Part shown: piece by piece, positions 39,907 through 50,717 of the stretch | How the letters are laid out: every line of letters begins with the position of its first letter | Position numbering within the stretch: position 1 is the first letter of the stretch | Source: Tritrichomonas musculus | Lineage: Eukaryota > Parabasalia > Tritrichomonadida > Tritrichomonadidae | Assembly (NCBI GenBank): GCA_039105265.1 | Contig: JAPFFF010000034.1 | Coordinates: 620,001 to 684,000 of the forward strand | Direction: 5' to 3' | DNA length: 64,000 nt | Program-made: the position numbers and the translations under genes | The notes under the pieces: model-generated | The model's database searches: none | Told to the model about the DNA's origin: nothing | What the model saw: the letters and a program-made list of their open reading frames with translations, nothing else

Positions 39907-40827
39907 ACCAAAATAATCATAAAATTGTTGATAGTTTTATTCATATTTATAAAATTAATAATATACAAATATATATATATTAATTACAGAATAAATATTA
40001 TACAATATAAAAAATTATTATTTTGTTAAAAAAAATCGAAGATATTTAATAAATATATCTTTTTATTAAAAAAAAGTGTTTTTTTTAAATTTCTAGAAAA
40101 TCCAATTTTAAACCATCAATAATAAAGTAAAAAATAAAAAGACAAAGTTAAAAATAATGTTTATTTCGAAGAAAAAGAAGTTTTAAAGTTATTTTTTTGT
40201 ATTTTTAATAATGAATAAAATAATTATTAGAATTTTTCAAATATAGTTTTAATTTGAAATATATCTTATATATTATGATTTATTTATTATGAAAAAAAGC
40301 TTTTATAAAAATATTTCATTGCTGAATATTCATTTCAAATTATTTGACAAAATTTGTAAACTACTTAAAAACATTATTTATTAATATCTTTATTTTTAAT
40401 AAGTTAATAAGCAATTATTTTTTTAAATATAATAGTTATAATCCATATAAAAAAAGATATGCAGATAACAAAAGAATCTATCGAATAATATTAGTTTGAT
40501 TACCTTTTTTACACTCTTTTTCATTGAATTTTTTTATAGGGAAAAGTATTTGAATATGAAGTATTTTTTTATAATAATTATGCATTTTATTATTTGATTA
40601 TATATCAATTGTTTGAAAGGCTTTAGAGCCAGAATATCAAGCAGATGCGGAAATTTATATATTCAGTTATTTTTATATATAAAAATTATTTATAATATAA
40701 AATTGCTTTATAATAAAATATATATAATAATATTGTGAATATATTCTAAAATTACTGAGATATTCATAGATTATTTTTTACATGGCCAAATATAAAACCA
40801 GTTAGAGGTGAAAATTTCAATATTATC

Positions 40828-40930
40828 AAAATTGAAAAGCTAAGACTTAAGAGGTCTCAAAATTGAAAAGCTTAGACTTAATCTCAAAATTGAAATAATA
40901 GCTATTTAATGGCTCAAAATTGAAAGAAAG
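40828..40930. repeat. TCAAAATTGAAA repeat cluster
   Basis: Four copies of TCAAAATTGAAA with spacers of 15-19 bases. It matches the core of the repeat at 39787-39906 and sits at the equivalent place in the second element copy. Confidence 0.65.
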
Positions 40931-41530
40931 AACTTTTTATTTAAAATTCGTTTACTGCAAAATATCAAAGATTATTTTAAATAATTAGAAATAAATTGAT
41001 TATAATAAATAATACGTATCTTTTTAAATGAACAAAATATAATTTATTTCTACCTTTCGGCAACAATAAGACTAGATTGATATAATGATGAATTTTTTTC
41101 ATCTGCAATCCCTAAATAGCCACAAATATCTGTTTAAAATCATAATTATACGTCGTTTACATGCGAATTCTTCGAAGATATGTGAAAAAATTACCAAAAA
41201 TAATCCTTATCCTATTACAATTTTACCATCATTTTTACTATTTGTATATAATAAACCATTTAAATCTTTTTAATTTTATGTTTTTATACATTTTTGTTAT
41301 TTTTAACTTGCTTTTTATAAAAAAAATTGGCTCTGTTTACATTTAATCTTGTATATAGAGAAATCGATATAAGATGTGTTAAATAAAATATTTAATGCCT
41401 AATAATAAAAGACTTTTTTTTTAGAAAACAACAAATTTTTGAAAGAAATTTTATAATTATATAATTATTATATATCATTTTATTCGAAAAATGAAAAAGA
41501 GTTTTTTAATACTGTTTCATTCTTTCTAAT

Positions 41531-41592
41531 TAACCCTGTTCAAATGGGATTTTTTTGTTTTTTGGGATGAGCATTTTTTTGGTATTTGGGAT

Positions 41593-41628
<36 letters not shown>

Positions 41629-44600
41629 CAATTATTTGACCTTTTTTGATCGTATATTGTTATCAAATATTGACCAAATAAGTTATCAATTGTATATTTA
41701 AAAAACGGTTAGGTCTAGCCATTAGAAAAAATAAGAGAAATTAAATATTACCCATAAAAGCTTTTCTATCCTTCATCCATTGATGTTTTGTTTACAAAAT
41801 CAATCCCTTTGATGATGTTTCGAGCGATTCTTGCTTGTTGTTCGATAATTTTGTAATTCGATGATCCAATATAATATACACTATCAATTCCATTCTCGAT
41901 TTTTTTTTATTCTTTTACGCATTTGTCTAGTTTTATAAAATAGTGTTAGATTGCATTAATTCTTATTCCTTCATCTGTTTTTTTCAATATTTTTTTTATG
42001 TTTTTGAATAGTGTAAACCTATGAAAAGTAAAATATATAATCGTTTTTTTACAAAAAATTTAAATATATTAAAAACTATTTGTTAATTCTGATTATATTT
42101 TTAAAAAAAATGAATTATATAATGTTCTAAATAGAAAAAATCATAATGTTAGATGTTTTGAAAATTAAATAATTTGATGTAGATATTTTTATTAAAGCAA
42201 AATAATTGTTTTTTATTAATGTTATGAGCTTGTATTCATATGCTCTGTTATTGTTACTCGGTTTAATTGAGTTTCTTCGCTCATTGAAAAACGATCTGCA
42301 GGTGTAATTACTCTCTGCCGCCAAAGTTTTCTTTCAACTGTTGCTTCTGAAGCAATTGTAGGCAGAAGACGAAGAACAAATTCTGAAAATTCTGAAAGAT
42401 TGTTGTATTGGTGAGCATTTGTCCAAAATTGATATGGATTCCTAGCATACCAATTACAGAGTGTTCTAGGTTCAATTGGATCAACAATCCACGAATTAAA
42501 GCTTAAAGCAATTCGACTTCCATATGATAAAATATCATTTTGATCATCAGATATGGAACGATAATAGTCCTCTGCCATTTTGGTAATGCATTCAGTATAA
42601 ATTGCATCTTCATTTGGATTTCCTGTAAATTCATCTGTTTTTGAAATATCAAAATCAGACAACTCAAAAAACTCATCATCCGCTTCAAAATTTAGCATTT
42701 CTGGCTGTACTCCAATGTTAGAGAATACTTGAGACATTTGAACAAGTTTGGCATCTGATGGATTAAAGTTATTAATCAAAGTTTGAACTGCGGCTCTAGT
42801 ATCGCTCGTTAAACGAGTTTTAGTTGGTTCGGGGTGATAAGAATCTGGAACGACAATTAATTTTGAGAAAACTGTTTTTCTCGCCTCCTCGCGTCCTTCA
42901 GGAGTGAGAAAGAACAAAACCTTGAGCATCATTAAAGAATAATGTGATTTTAATCGTTCATCTAGTATTAATAATATAGCTTTTGCTAATTTAGATAGAT
43001 GTTCATCATCAGCAGATATAATTTCATTTAAACGCTCTTTGCATTCTTGAATAGATGGATAAATAAAACAAGCTGGCGTTCTGTCACCTTCTAAAAAAGT
43101 TATCAAGTCTCTCACTGGAGTCAAAACAGTAATGTATCGAGGAATATAATTGTAAAAAATCACTGGAAATCTTGGGATTTTAAGTAAGTATGGATGAATA
43201 TTTAATGGAGGATTCATGAAAGTTTTTTCGATTATATCAAAATGTTTCATCAACCATGTGTAAATATCGTATTCATTGGTCCACCTAGTTTCACAAAAAG
43301 ATGTGCAAACAACTCCAAGTGCAGAAACCACCGGCTTTGAGCGAAAAATCTTTGTTATATTTTTCGTTGAACTATTTAACTCAGTAAGAAAGTCAATTGA
43401 CTCAAAAACATCATCAAGCATCAAAGAAATAGTATGACAAATACATGAAAACCAAATTGGAATTGAATAGATTGTTTTCGGGTATTTCTTTTGCATTGAA
43501 ATTTCTGAGTGGTTAAAAGCTTGTTTTTGCGCTGGAACATTGTCGCCTACTATTGAAGTGACTTTGATTGACATATCGTTTAAAGCGTCAATAACATTTT
43601 TAACTTTTTCAATATAGTCCTCAGTTGAACCATTAAAATCTTTAAAAGCACGAAACAATAAAGGTTTTGCTGGAGAAAAGGCATGAACAACTGTTACGTC
43701 TAATATTGGATTCCCATTTATTTTCCCAGCATCAATTGCTAAACAAGCATTTCCAAAATTCCTTAAAGTTTCTAGAATTTTTGTTTTAATTAAGCTTGCG
43801 GCACGTGCAAAGTTTCTACTGAGGGTTTGCCGTGAAATTTGAGGGAAAAGTTTTTGAGGTGAGGCAATTGTGATATTTGGATGAGGCAGGTGTTCAAGAA
43901 CAGATTTCTGACCAAGTCTTATTAAATAATAAGCAAAGTTATACACTTCATCAGAAACAGCGGCCGAAAATGAAATATTCGTTCTAACTAACATGTTGAA
44001 GAATAAGAGATCACAAGTTGTCGTTTCATATGTATCACCAAAATAATTAGTGATTCTATTAAATGAACATAAGTGGTTTCTTTCATTTGGCCTATCAGTT
44101 CTACATGGATAATTGCATGTCATTTCTTGATCACCAAATTTGATTTTCTTTTTGCATAGAGCAACCGATCTCATTTGGCCTTGATAAAGCATTCGGGTAA
44201 TTTCCCAATCTTTTTCTGGAAAAAGGTTAGTGAGATTCATTTTAATTTAATTTTTTATTTAAAAATAACGATTTTTTATAAAATGGTTAACTTTTTTCCT
44301 TACATTTCACATATATATATTATAATGATTCTAAATATGAATTATTCAAAAAACAATCCCTTTCAATCTTCACAATTCTTTCAAAAATATCCCAAACAGA
44401 GTTTATCAAAACAATTCAAAAAGTTTCGAAAATCCCACTGGGATTTGTAAACTAATCAAAAAAATCCCTTTGGGATTCATAAACCATTCAAAATATCCCA
44501 CAGGGATCGGTTATCCCACTTTTATCCCAGATTGAATACGAATACGTTATATTATTTCGGAAATGTGATATAAAATATAAAACATAGGACGATTATTTAT

Positions 44601-44746
44601 CAAACAAAAATTTCTAGAAAAAATTTTATAAAATACATAAAAAATTTTAAAAAATAATAATTAAAACACTTTTTTATCCCAAGGGATTTTTTTTTTATCC
44701 CAGGATTTCGGTTATCCCAGCGGTTTATCCCATTTGAACAGGGTTA
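41531..44746. mobile_element. hAT-type transposon, 3.2 kb, complete
   Basis: Ends are a 20 bp exact inverted repeat, TAACCCTGTTCAAATGGGAT (41531-41550 and 44727-44746), directly bordered by a 7 bp direct repeat TTCTAAT (41524-41530 and 44747-44753). hAT elements usually duplicate 8 bp; the eighth base differs here. Subterminal GGGAT/ATCCC motifs are dense at the right end (about 44385-44735) and present at the left, as expected for transposase binding. One open transposase gene lies inside. An A run at 41598-41627. Confidence 0.85.
42222..44240 (-). CDS. hAT-family transposase (672 aa)
   Basis: Excises and inserts the surrounding element. The N-terminus has a possible BED-type metal site (TCNYPCRTDRPNERNHLCSF). 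The RNase H-like core shows LAIDAGKINGNPILDVTVVH (first Asp region), IVGDNVPAQKQAFNHSEISM (second Asp region), the hAT signature FSCICHTISLMLDDVFESID and ETRWTNEYDIYTWLMKHFDI. The C-terminal dimerisation segment LLPTIASEATVERKLWRQRV ends the protein, as in Ac/hobo-type enzymes. Length is normal for the family and the frame is open throughout, so it may be active. No clear Inr at the ATG. Confidence 0.85.
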   Translation of the reverse strand: MNLTNLFPEKDWEITRMLYQGQMRSVALCKKKIKFGDQEMTCNYPCRTDRPNERNHLCSFNRITNYFGDTYETTTCDLLFFNMLVRTNISFSAAVSDEVYNFAYYLIRLGQKSVLEHLPHPNITIASPQKLFPQISRQTLSRNFARAASLIKTKILETLRNFGNACLAIDAGKINGNPILDVTVVHAFSPAKPLLFRAFKDFNGSTEDYIEKVKNVIDALNDMSIKVTSIVGDNVPAQKQAFNHSEISMQKKYPKTIYSIPIWFSCICHTISLMLDDVFESIDFLTELNSSTKNITKIFRSKPVVSALGVVCTSFCETRWTNEYDIYTWLMKHFDIIEKTFMNPPLNIHPYLLKIPRFPVIFYNYIPRYITVLTPVRDLITFLEGDRTPACFIYPSIQECKERLNEIISADDEHLSKLAKAILLILDERLKSHYSLMMLKVLFFLTPEGREEARKTVFSKLIVVPDSYHPEPTKTRLTSDTRAAVQTLINNFNPSDAKLVQMSQVFSNIGVQPEMLNFEADDEFFELSDFDISKTDEFTGNPNEDAIYTECITKMAEDYYRSISDDQNDILSYGSRIALSFNSWIVDPIEPRTLCNWYARNPYQFWTNAHQYNNLSEFSEFVLRLLPTIASEATVERKLWRQRVITPADRFSMSEETQLNRVTITEHMNTSS

Positions 44747-44753
44747 TTCTAAT

Positions 44754-45158
44754 AATGAAAAAAAGGAACAAAAGTAAAATAAAATTCTAAATTGAGATAA
44801 AAAAATTTCGGGAAAAATCGGGAAAAAAAACGAAAAATAACGAAAGGTAGAAATGTCATATAAAAAAAAAATTTCGGGAAACGTTTTTTTCCCGAAATTT
44901 TTTTCGGGAAAAGAATCGGGAAGAGACCGTTTATTATCCCGGGTATTCCCGGGATTCCCGAATCGCATCCCTGGTTGAATTTGAATATTAAAAAAATGTA
45001 AACCATACAATTATGAAATATGCAAATATCTTTATAATTAATAAGTAATATCATTGATATTTTTGTATATATTATAAATGAAACATATGAAAGCATTAAA
45101 TATTTAATAAATAAAAGATCAGCCGAAAAAACAGGAGTGTAAATACCTTTGGATGAAG
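44754..45158. mobile_element. Stray hAT-like terminus with CCCGAAA motifs
   Basis: 44800-44972 is packed with TTCGGG/CCCGAA motifs and a hairpin (TTTCGGGAAACG... near 44872-44905), ending in CGAATCGCATCCCTG at 44958-44972, whose complement begins CAGGGATG as many hAT ends do. The partner end was not found to the left, where the complete hAT element now sits. The rest (44973-45158) is featureless. Confidence 0.4.
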
Positions 45159-45480
45159 TTAACATAGGGTTGATTTAAATATCATACATAAAAAATGCAC
45201 TCAGAAAAAGTTCATCTTATCAAAAAGTTCATGATTATTTTTTGAGAGGGCTCAGAAATTTCCGGACTTTTTGAATGCCAATAAAAACCGCCATGAAAGG
45301 TGATTTTAATTGACCATCTTGATAATTGAATTATAGAAAAACCGCGGTTTTCCATTATTTTATTTACCTATTACCAAGAGCGAATCTTGGTTTACTTGCT
45401 GCTTCGAAACAGCGCTCTGCCAATGATAAACATTGATGCAGATTGAGGTAAATGTTGGTTTCTTATAGATCACAGGATCT

Positions 45481-46464
45481 CCTAAATAGAGATTCTGTTT
45501 TTACTGTAAAATGAGCTCTTGAATCGTATTCAGGAGCACAATGTTATACTCCTGATCATCATGTTGAGTATTCAAGTGCTTCTTCTTACAGATTTCTGAA
45601 TCTCCTAAATAGAGATTCTGTTTTTACTGTAAAATGAGCTCTTGAATCGTATTCAGGAGCACAATGTTATACTCCTGATCATCATGTTGAGTATTCAAGT
45701 GCTTCTTCTTACAGATTTCTGAATCTCCTAAATAGAGATTCTGTTTTTACTGTAAAATGAGCTCTTGAATCGTATTCAGGAGCACAATGTTATACTCCTG
45801 ATCATCATGTTGAGTATTCAAGTGCTTCTTCTTACAGATTTCTGAATCTCCTAAATAGAGATTCTGTTTTTACTGTAAAATGAGCTCTTGAATCGTATTC
45901 AGGAGCACAATGTTATACTCCTGATCATCATGTTGAGTATTCAAGTGCTTCTTCTTACAGATTTCTGAATCTCCTAAATAGAGATTCTGTTTTTACTGTA
46001 AAATGAGCTCTTGAATCGTATTCAGGAGGATAATGCTATACTCCTGATCATCATGTTGAGTATTCAAGTGCTTCTTCTTACAGATTTCTGAATCTCCTAA
46101 ATAGAGATTCTGTTTTTACTGTAAAATGAGCTCTTGAATCGTATTCAGGAGGATAATGTTATACTCCTGATCATCATGTTGAGTATTCAAGTGCTTCTTC
46201 TTACAGATTTCTGAATCTCCTAAATAGAGATTCTGTTTTTACTGTAAAATGAGCTCTTGAATCGTATTCAGGAGGATAATGCTATACTCCTGATCATCAT
46301 GTTGAGTATTCAAGTGCTTCTTCTTACAGATTTCTGAATCTCCTAAATAGAGATTCTGTTTTTACTGTAAAATGAGCTCTTAAATCGTATCCAGGAGCAC
46401 AATGTTATACTCCTGATCAGCATGTTGAGTGTTTAAGTGCTTCTTCATAAAGATTTCTATATCT
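45481..46464 (+). repeat. Left array, 8 x 123 bp
   Basis: CCTAAATAGA recurs at 45481, 45604, 45727, 45850, 45973, 46096, 46219 and 46342, exactly 123 apart. Units 1-4 carry AGGAGCACAATGTT, 5-7 AGGAGGATAATG(C/T)T, and unit 8 has TAAATCGTATCCAGGAGCAC. Confidence 0.95.
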
Positions 46465-47317
46465 CCATATTTCAGATTCTGATATAAACTTATAACTTTC
46501 TATAATGCTTATAAATTCAAATATGTTATTCAAAAGTACTTAAAAATTATATTTATTAATCTTTTTTTACCAAATTATATTTTTATTTGTAAATGGAAAT
46601 ATCGTTTTCAATTTTTCTTTAACCAATGGATTTAGAGGGAGTTTGCATTTTCAGTAAATAGTTGAACATATGTTCTTTTTTTACCACAATTGAACAATCC
46701 CAATATATTTTGATATCTATAATTTAACTGCCATTCAGACCAACTACGTCACAACTTTGGGCTCAATTACTTAAATATTCACTTTAGTATCATGATATAA
46801 AATGGTTTTAAAGGCGATTACTACTATTAAATATGTTCAAACCTTTTTTATCTCTTTTTTCAATTTTCAAAAATGTTTCTGAAAATATTTTCAAAATTGT
46901 GTGAACACTAACAATTTTTTGAAAACAATATGCATTTAACTACAAATATATTTATCTTTGTAAATTTTTTAAGGTACAAATCCAGTACGTTATTTTTTGA
47001 GCAGGAGAAGGTTTATTATTTGAATAGTTGCATGTCTCTGAAAAAGTTTAAATTGACTAGGTTTGTTTTTGACACTTATTTTACAATTTAAATAAATATT
47101 ATGACATGTTATATGAAATTGATGAAAATAATCGTTTTTTATTTAACATGTCATTTTATTCTTTGAGAATGTCAAAAAAAATCGCGGTTACTAAACGTAC
47201 TGGATTTGTACCTTAAAAAAAAAAAAAAAAAAAAAATGTGAAATCAAAGATCAATTTTAAAAAAATGAATTTTACTTAATTTTATGGCATTAGTTGATAT
47301 TGGAAATTGAAAATTGG
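46465..47317. other. Loop of the fold-back element
   Basis: AT-rich, no ORF. It begins with a degenerate ninth repeat unit and contains the MITE below. Confidence 0.6.
46973..47212. mobile_element. TTAA-flanked MITE (240 bp) inside the fold-back loop
   Basis: Exact 17 bp inverted ends GGTACAAATCCAGTACG (46973-46989 and 47196-47212), each bordered by TTAA (46969-46972, 47213-47216). piggyBac- or Kolobok-like by target site. No coding capacity. Confidence 0.75.
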
Positions 47318-47686
47318 ATATTGAGAAATCTGCAAGAAGAAGCACTTGAATACTCAACATGCTGATCAGGAGTATAACATTGTGCTCCTGGATACGATTT
47401 AAGAGCTCATTTTACAGTAAAAACAGAATCTCTATTTAGGAGATTCAGAAATCTGTAAGAAGAAGCACTTGAATACTCAACATGATGATCAGGAGTATAG
47501 CATTATCCTCCTGAATACGATTCAAGAGCTCATTTTACAGTAAAAACAGAATCTCTATTTAGGAGATTCAGAAATCTGTAAGAAGAAGCACTTGAATACT
47601 CAACATGATGATCAGGAGTATAACATTGTGCTCCTGAATACGATTCAAGAGCTCATTTTACAGTAAAAACAGAATCTCTATTTAGG
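47318..47686 (-). repeat. Right array, 3 x 123 bp
   Basis: Inverted. TATTTAGG ends at 47440, 47563 and 47686. The three units match left-arm types 8 (innermost), 5/7 (middle) and 1 (outermost), in that order. Confidence 0.95.
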
Positions 47687-48012
47687 AGATCCTGTGATCT
47701 ATAAGAAACCAACATTTACCTCAATCTGCATCAATGTTTATCATTGGCAGAGCGCTGTTTCGAAGCAGCAAGTAAACCAAGATTCGCTCTTGGTAATAGG
47801 TAAATAAAATAATGGAAAACCGCGGTTTTTCTATAATTCAATTATCAAGATGGTCAATTAAAATCACCTTTCATGGCGGTTTTTATTGGCATTCAAAAAG
47901 TCCGGAAATTTCTGAGCCCTCTCAAAAAATAATCATGAACTTTTTGATAAGATGAACTTTTTCTGAGTGCATTTTTTATGTATGATATTTAAATCAGCCA
48001 CCTATGTTTTAA

Positions 48013-48406
48013 AGAATCGTTTATTTTTATCAAAAAGTGGTAGATTTTTTCATTCCACTTTTTTGGACATTTTGCTCTCAATTTTAAAGTATTGAAAAAG
48101 CTCATTTTTTTGGACATTTTGCTCTCAATTATAAAATTAAAATATTAAAATGTTTTTTTTTTAAAAAAAAAAATGCAAAATTTTGAATAATTAGCTTTAT
48201 TTATTTATTTATTTATTATTATTAATACTATTTTGTAAATATTTTCTTATGTGAACTAGCTATTTTTTTCTTTTGTGCAATAAAATAGCTGCTTTCTTTA
48301 ATTTTTCTTCGTTTTTTAATTTAATTCTATATGTAATTCTTTCATCAACAAAATGAATAAAAGATGCAGGCTTATTGAGTATAAATTCTTCATCATCATG
48401 AATTAA
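48013..48406. other. AT-rich spacer
   Basis: Contains two direct copies of TTTTTTGGACATTTTGCTCT (about 48058 and 48107). No gene. Confidence 0.5.
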
Positions 48407-48739
48407 TTAATTCAAGATATTTTGATTCAACAAATGAATAATAGATGATCTTAGCTGAGGTTGAGGTTTTGAATGGTCTGTTTGTTTAGACAAAAAAGCA
48501 GAACTTAAATTATCAGAGATATCTTGTTGTCGATTAGCAGAAAGATATAAAATATCACGATTATTTGAGTTTATTAATGGTGAAGAATGTGATGAAACAC
48601 TTTTGAAATGAACAGAATGTTCACTTGTAGGTGATAAATTAAAATCACATTTTTCTGATTGAGATTGCTGTAAAGTTTGGCTATTTGGAATAATAGATGA
48701 TCTTAGCTGAGGTTGAGGCTTTGAATGGTCTCCTTGCAT
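48407..48739 (-). CDS. Ser/Gln-rich ORF, 110 aa, with internal duplication
   Basis: An ATG-started frame whose two ends carry the same segment, DHSKPQPQLRSSII (residues 4-17 and 87-100); the DNA there is also repeated. Low complexity (Ser, Gln, Asn). No family. It lies between the fold-back element and the hAT-type transposase on the same strand and may be a leftover of that element or chance. Confidence 0.3.
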   Translation of the reverse strand: MQGDHSKPQPQLRSSIIPNSQTLQQSQSEKCDFNLSPTSEHSVHFKSVSSHSSPLINSNNRDILYLSANRQQDISDNLSSAFLSKQTDHSKPQPQLRSSIIHLLNQNILN

Positions 48740-48989
48740 CTAGCCAAAAGGTTTATCCAACTTTATCTGTTCATTCATTCTAGACCTTTTCAACGCTCAA
48801 TTCTTTGAATTATTTGATAGCTTCACACAATTAATTGTATTGCTTTATTTTTTCAAGATTATTCAGAAAAATTCAGAAGGATCTTGAATGGTTGGAAAAG
48901 ATATTCAAAAGTATAGAAAAGTAAAAATTTTGTTTTTATTGAATTTTAACTTTAATTTTTTTCTTTTATATTTTAATATAAAAGAATTA

Positions 48990-50378
48990 TTATGTATTTT
49001 CACGAGAATATACATTCTCCATTCTAATTCCCATTTGAGAATTTAATAATTCTTCAGATTCGGCATAATTTTTGGAACCGAACAAATATTTCATATGAGA
49101 AAAAGCTCTTTCTACCGGGAGCTCACTGCATGGCATGTGCAGTATCCGTATAGCAATTTCGGCCAATTCTTTCATTTCTAGGTTATTTCGCCATTCATTC
49201 CATAATTGAAAAGGATCAGTGGACGGACTAATTGAATAGTTAATGTAATTATTTATTTGTACTTCTAAAGTATATTCGTTGTAGCCAAATTTAAAACTGT
49301 TATAATACATTATATATTCTTTTATAGCAATTAAAAAGTTTTGTTTTTCTGTTTCATCTTCTATTCTTAAAAAGTGATTTCTACCATCGATCGTAAAAAA
49401 GAAAGCAGCAACAGCAACTTTATATTCATCTGATGAATAAATGCGTTGGAGAATTATTCTTCCACAAAAAATTATATCAATTGTTTTCAAATTTGAAAGA
49501 AAACTTTCAAACTTCACAATATTTGAATAGACGTTGCAGATTAAACTATTATCTCCACCTATTTCTGAAGATAAATGGTTGAGGTAATTAAACAATTCAG
49601 TAAGCTCTCTGAAAACATCAGAATTTAAGATTTCGATAAAGTGATTATAAATTGGTATATTTAAATTAAAAAAATAAATTAATTCTGTTTTTACATCGTT
49701 TAAAAAATTTAAACATTTTGAATAACTATTCCATCTGGTTTTGGAAAAAGATGGAATTTTTTTTCGTAGTTTTATTTGTTTGCATAATGTTAAAATATTA
49801 TTTAAAGAATTGTATAAAGTAACAAATTCAAAATTAGTAAATAAATCAATTATTGAGAGATTTAAAAGGTGGCAAAAACAACCAATCCACTCAAAAAATT
49901 GACCAGTGATGGATTGAAGAGATATCTGGTCGTATTGATTAAATGCTTTAATGCAATTTGAGGCGTGGTCTGTACAAATTGTTAAAATTTCTAAATTGGT
50001 TTCATTTTGTATAAATTTTACAATTTCAGCGGTTATTTGGGCAATATTTTCAGAGGAAGAATATTCAATTGATTGAATTTTATTATAAAAAAGACGTTTT
50101 TTTGTATGAATAATAAAACAATAAAAATTTTTGTTATTTCGAGTTGCGCCATCTAAAAGTATATTACAAAATTCTTCAGAACATTCGTTTTTTATATTAT
50201 ATTTTATAGTATCAAATAATTCAAAAATTTTGTTTCTAATATCATTCCTTTTTATACATCTAAAAAAAGGATTTGAATATTGTAAAATGGCATTGAAACT
50301 TTTTGAACATAATGAATTTATAAAAATATTTGTGATTGAACAAAATTGTGCTGTAAGAATTAAGATATTATTGTTCAT
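48990..50378 (-). pseudogene. Second hAT-type transposase, N-terminus missing (462 aa remaining)
   Basis: hAT core features: EILTICTDHASNCIKAFNQY (second Asp region), WIGCFCHLLNLSIIDLF (C-x-x-H-x-x-NL signature), SFSKTRWNSYSKCLNFLNDV, and the C-terminal dimerisation segment LPVERAFSHMKYLFGSKNYA ending near residue 455. It is not closely related to the transposase at 42222-44240. The BED finger and first part of the catalytic domain are not present; the frame meets the left edge of the Maverick just upstream, so that element probably landed in or beside this gene. Own terminal repeats were not found. Confidence 0.7.
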
Positions 50379-50394
50379 GTTATCAGTAGTTAAC

Positions 50395-50429
50395 GTTAGG
50401 CTGGGATCGCTTCTCTTCCCCAGCCTAAC
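50395..50429. repeat. Hairpin at the Maverick left edge
   Basis: GTTAGGCTGGG and CCCAGCCTAAC, an exact 11 bp stem with a 13-base loop, at the very start of the element's GC-richer terminal DNA. Confidence 0.7.
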
Positions 50430-50717
50430 CTGCTCGCCACCAAGCTCAGGTACACCTTCGCTTGGGCCTCACTTACCCGCCAAATACCAATTGAAAAACC
50501 TATCGTAAGTACACCCAATCTACATCAGCTAAGTTCCCACCCCCGTCCTTCAAACTTAAGTACACTGTCACATTTTTATATAGACCATTCCCTCAGATTT
50601 AAAGATTATGACCCAATGTCATTTCCCAGGTATGGAGTGGTTTTTGGATTTTCTAATGGTGTTTTTTGAATTCTACACCCGAAAATACGATATATATAAA
50701 AATAAAGACATAATTTT
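50430..50717. other. Maverick terminal non-coding region
   Basis: GC-richer than its surroundings to about 50560, then AT-rich up to the stop of the large minus-strand gene. Presumably part of the terminal inverted repeat; this cannot be confirmed without the other end. Confidence 0.4.

Larger units (their letters stand above)
39209..41523. other. AT-rich repeat region, two diverged copies of one element
   Basis: ACTCTTTTTCATTGAATTTTTTT starts near 39262 and again near 40512, about 1.25 kb apart. Both copies continue with weakly matching AT-rich DNA, an AGATATTCATA segment (39692, 40758) and an array of TCAAAATTGAA units. An inverted copy of the end (AATGAAAAAGAGTTTTTT) lies at 41490-41507. 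No coding capacity seen. Probably two old nonautonomous transposons. Confidence 0.4.
45163..48008. mobile_element. Fold-back element with 123 bp repeat arms (2.85 kb)
   Basis: The left 1.3 kb is an inverted copy of the right 0.7 kb. Each arm has a unique outer part of about 320 bases and an inner tandem array of one 123 bp unit: eight copies on the left (45481-46464), three on the right (47318-47686). The loop is about 850 bases. TTAA borders both sides (45159-45162 and 48009-48012) but the innermost two bases differ, so the target site is only suggestive. No coding capacity: it is nonautonomous. Confidence 0.85.

Noticed and set aside
44744-45165. Two overlapping frames rich in Phe
   Set aside because: They translate the CCCGAAA-rich hAT-like terminus and AT-rich spacer.
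45481-46464. Regular 123 bp array as a possible CRISPR-like locus
   Set aside because: Units are contiguous with no variable spacers, and the array is mirrored inversely on the other arm; it is a satellite in a fold-back element.
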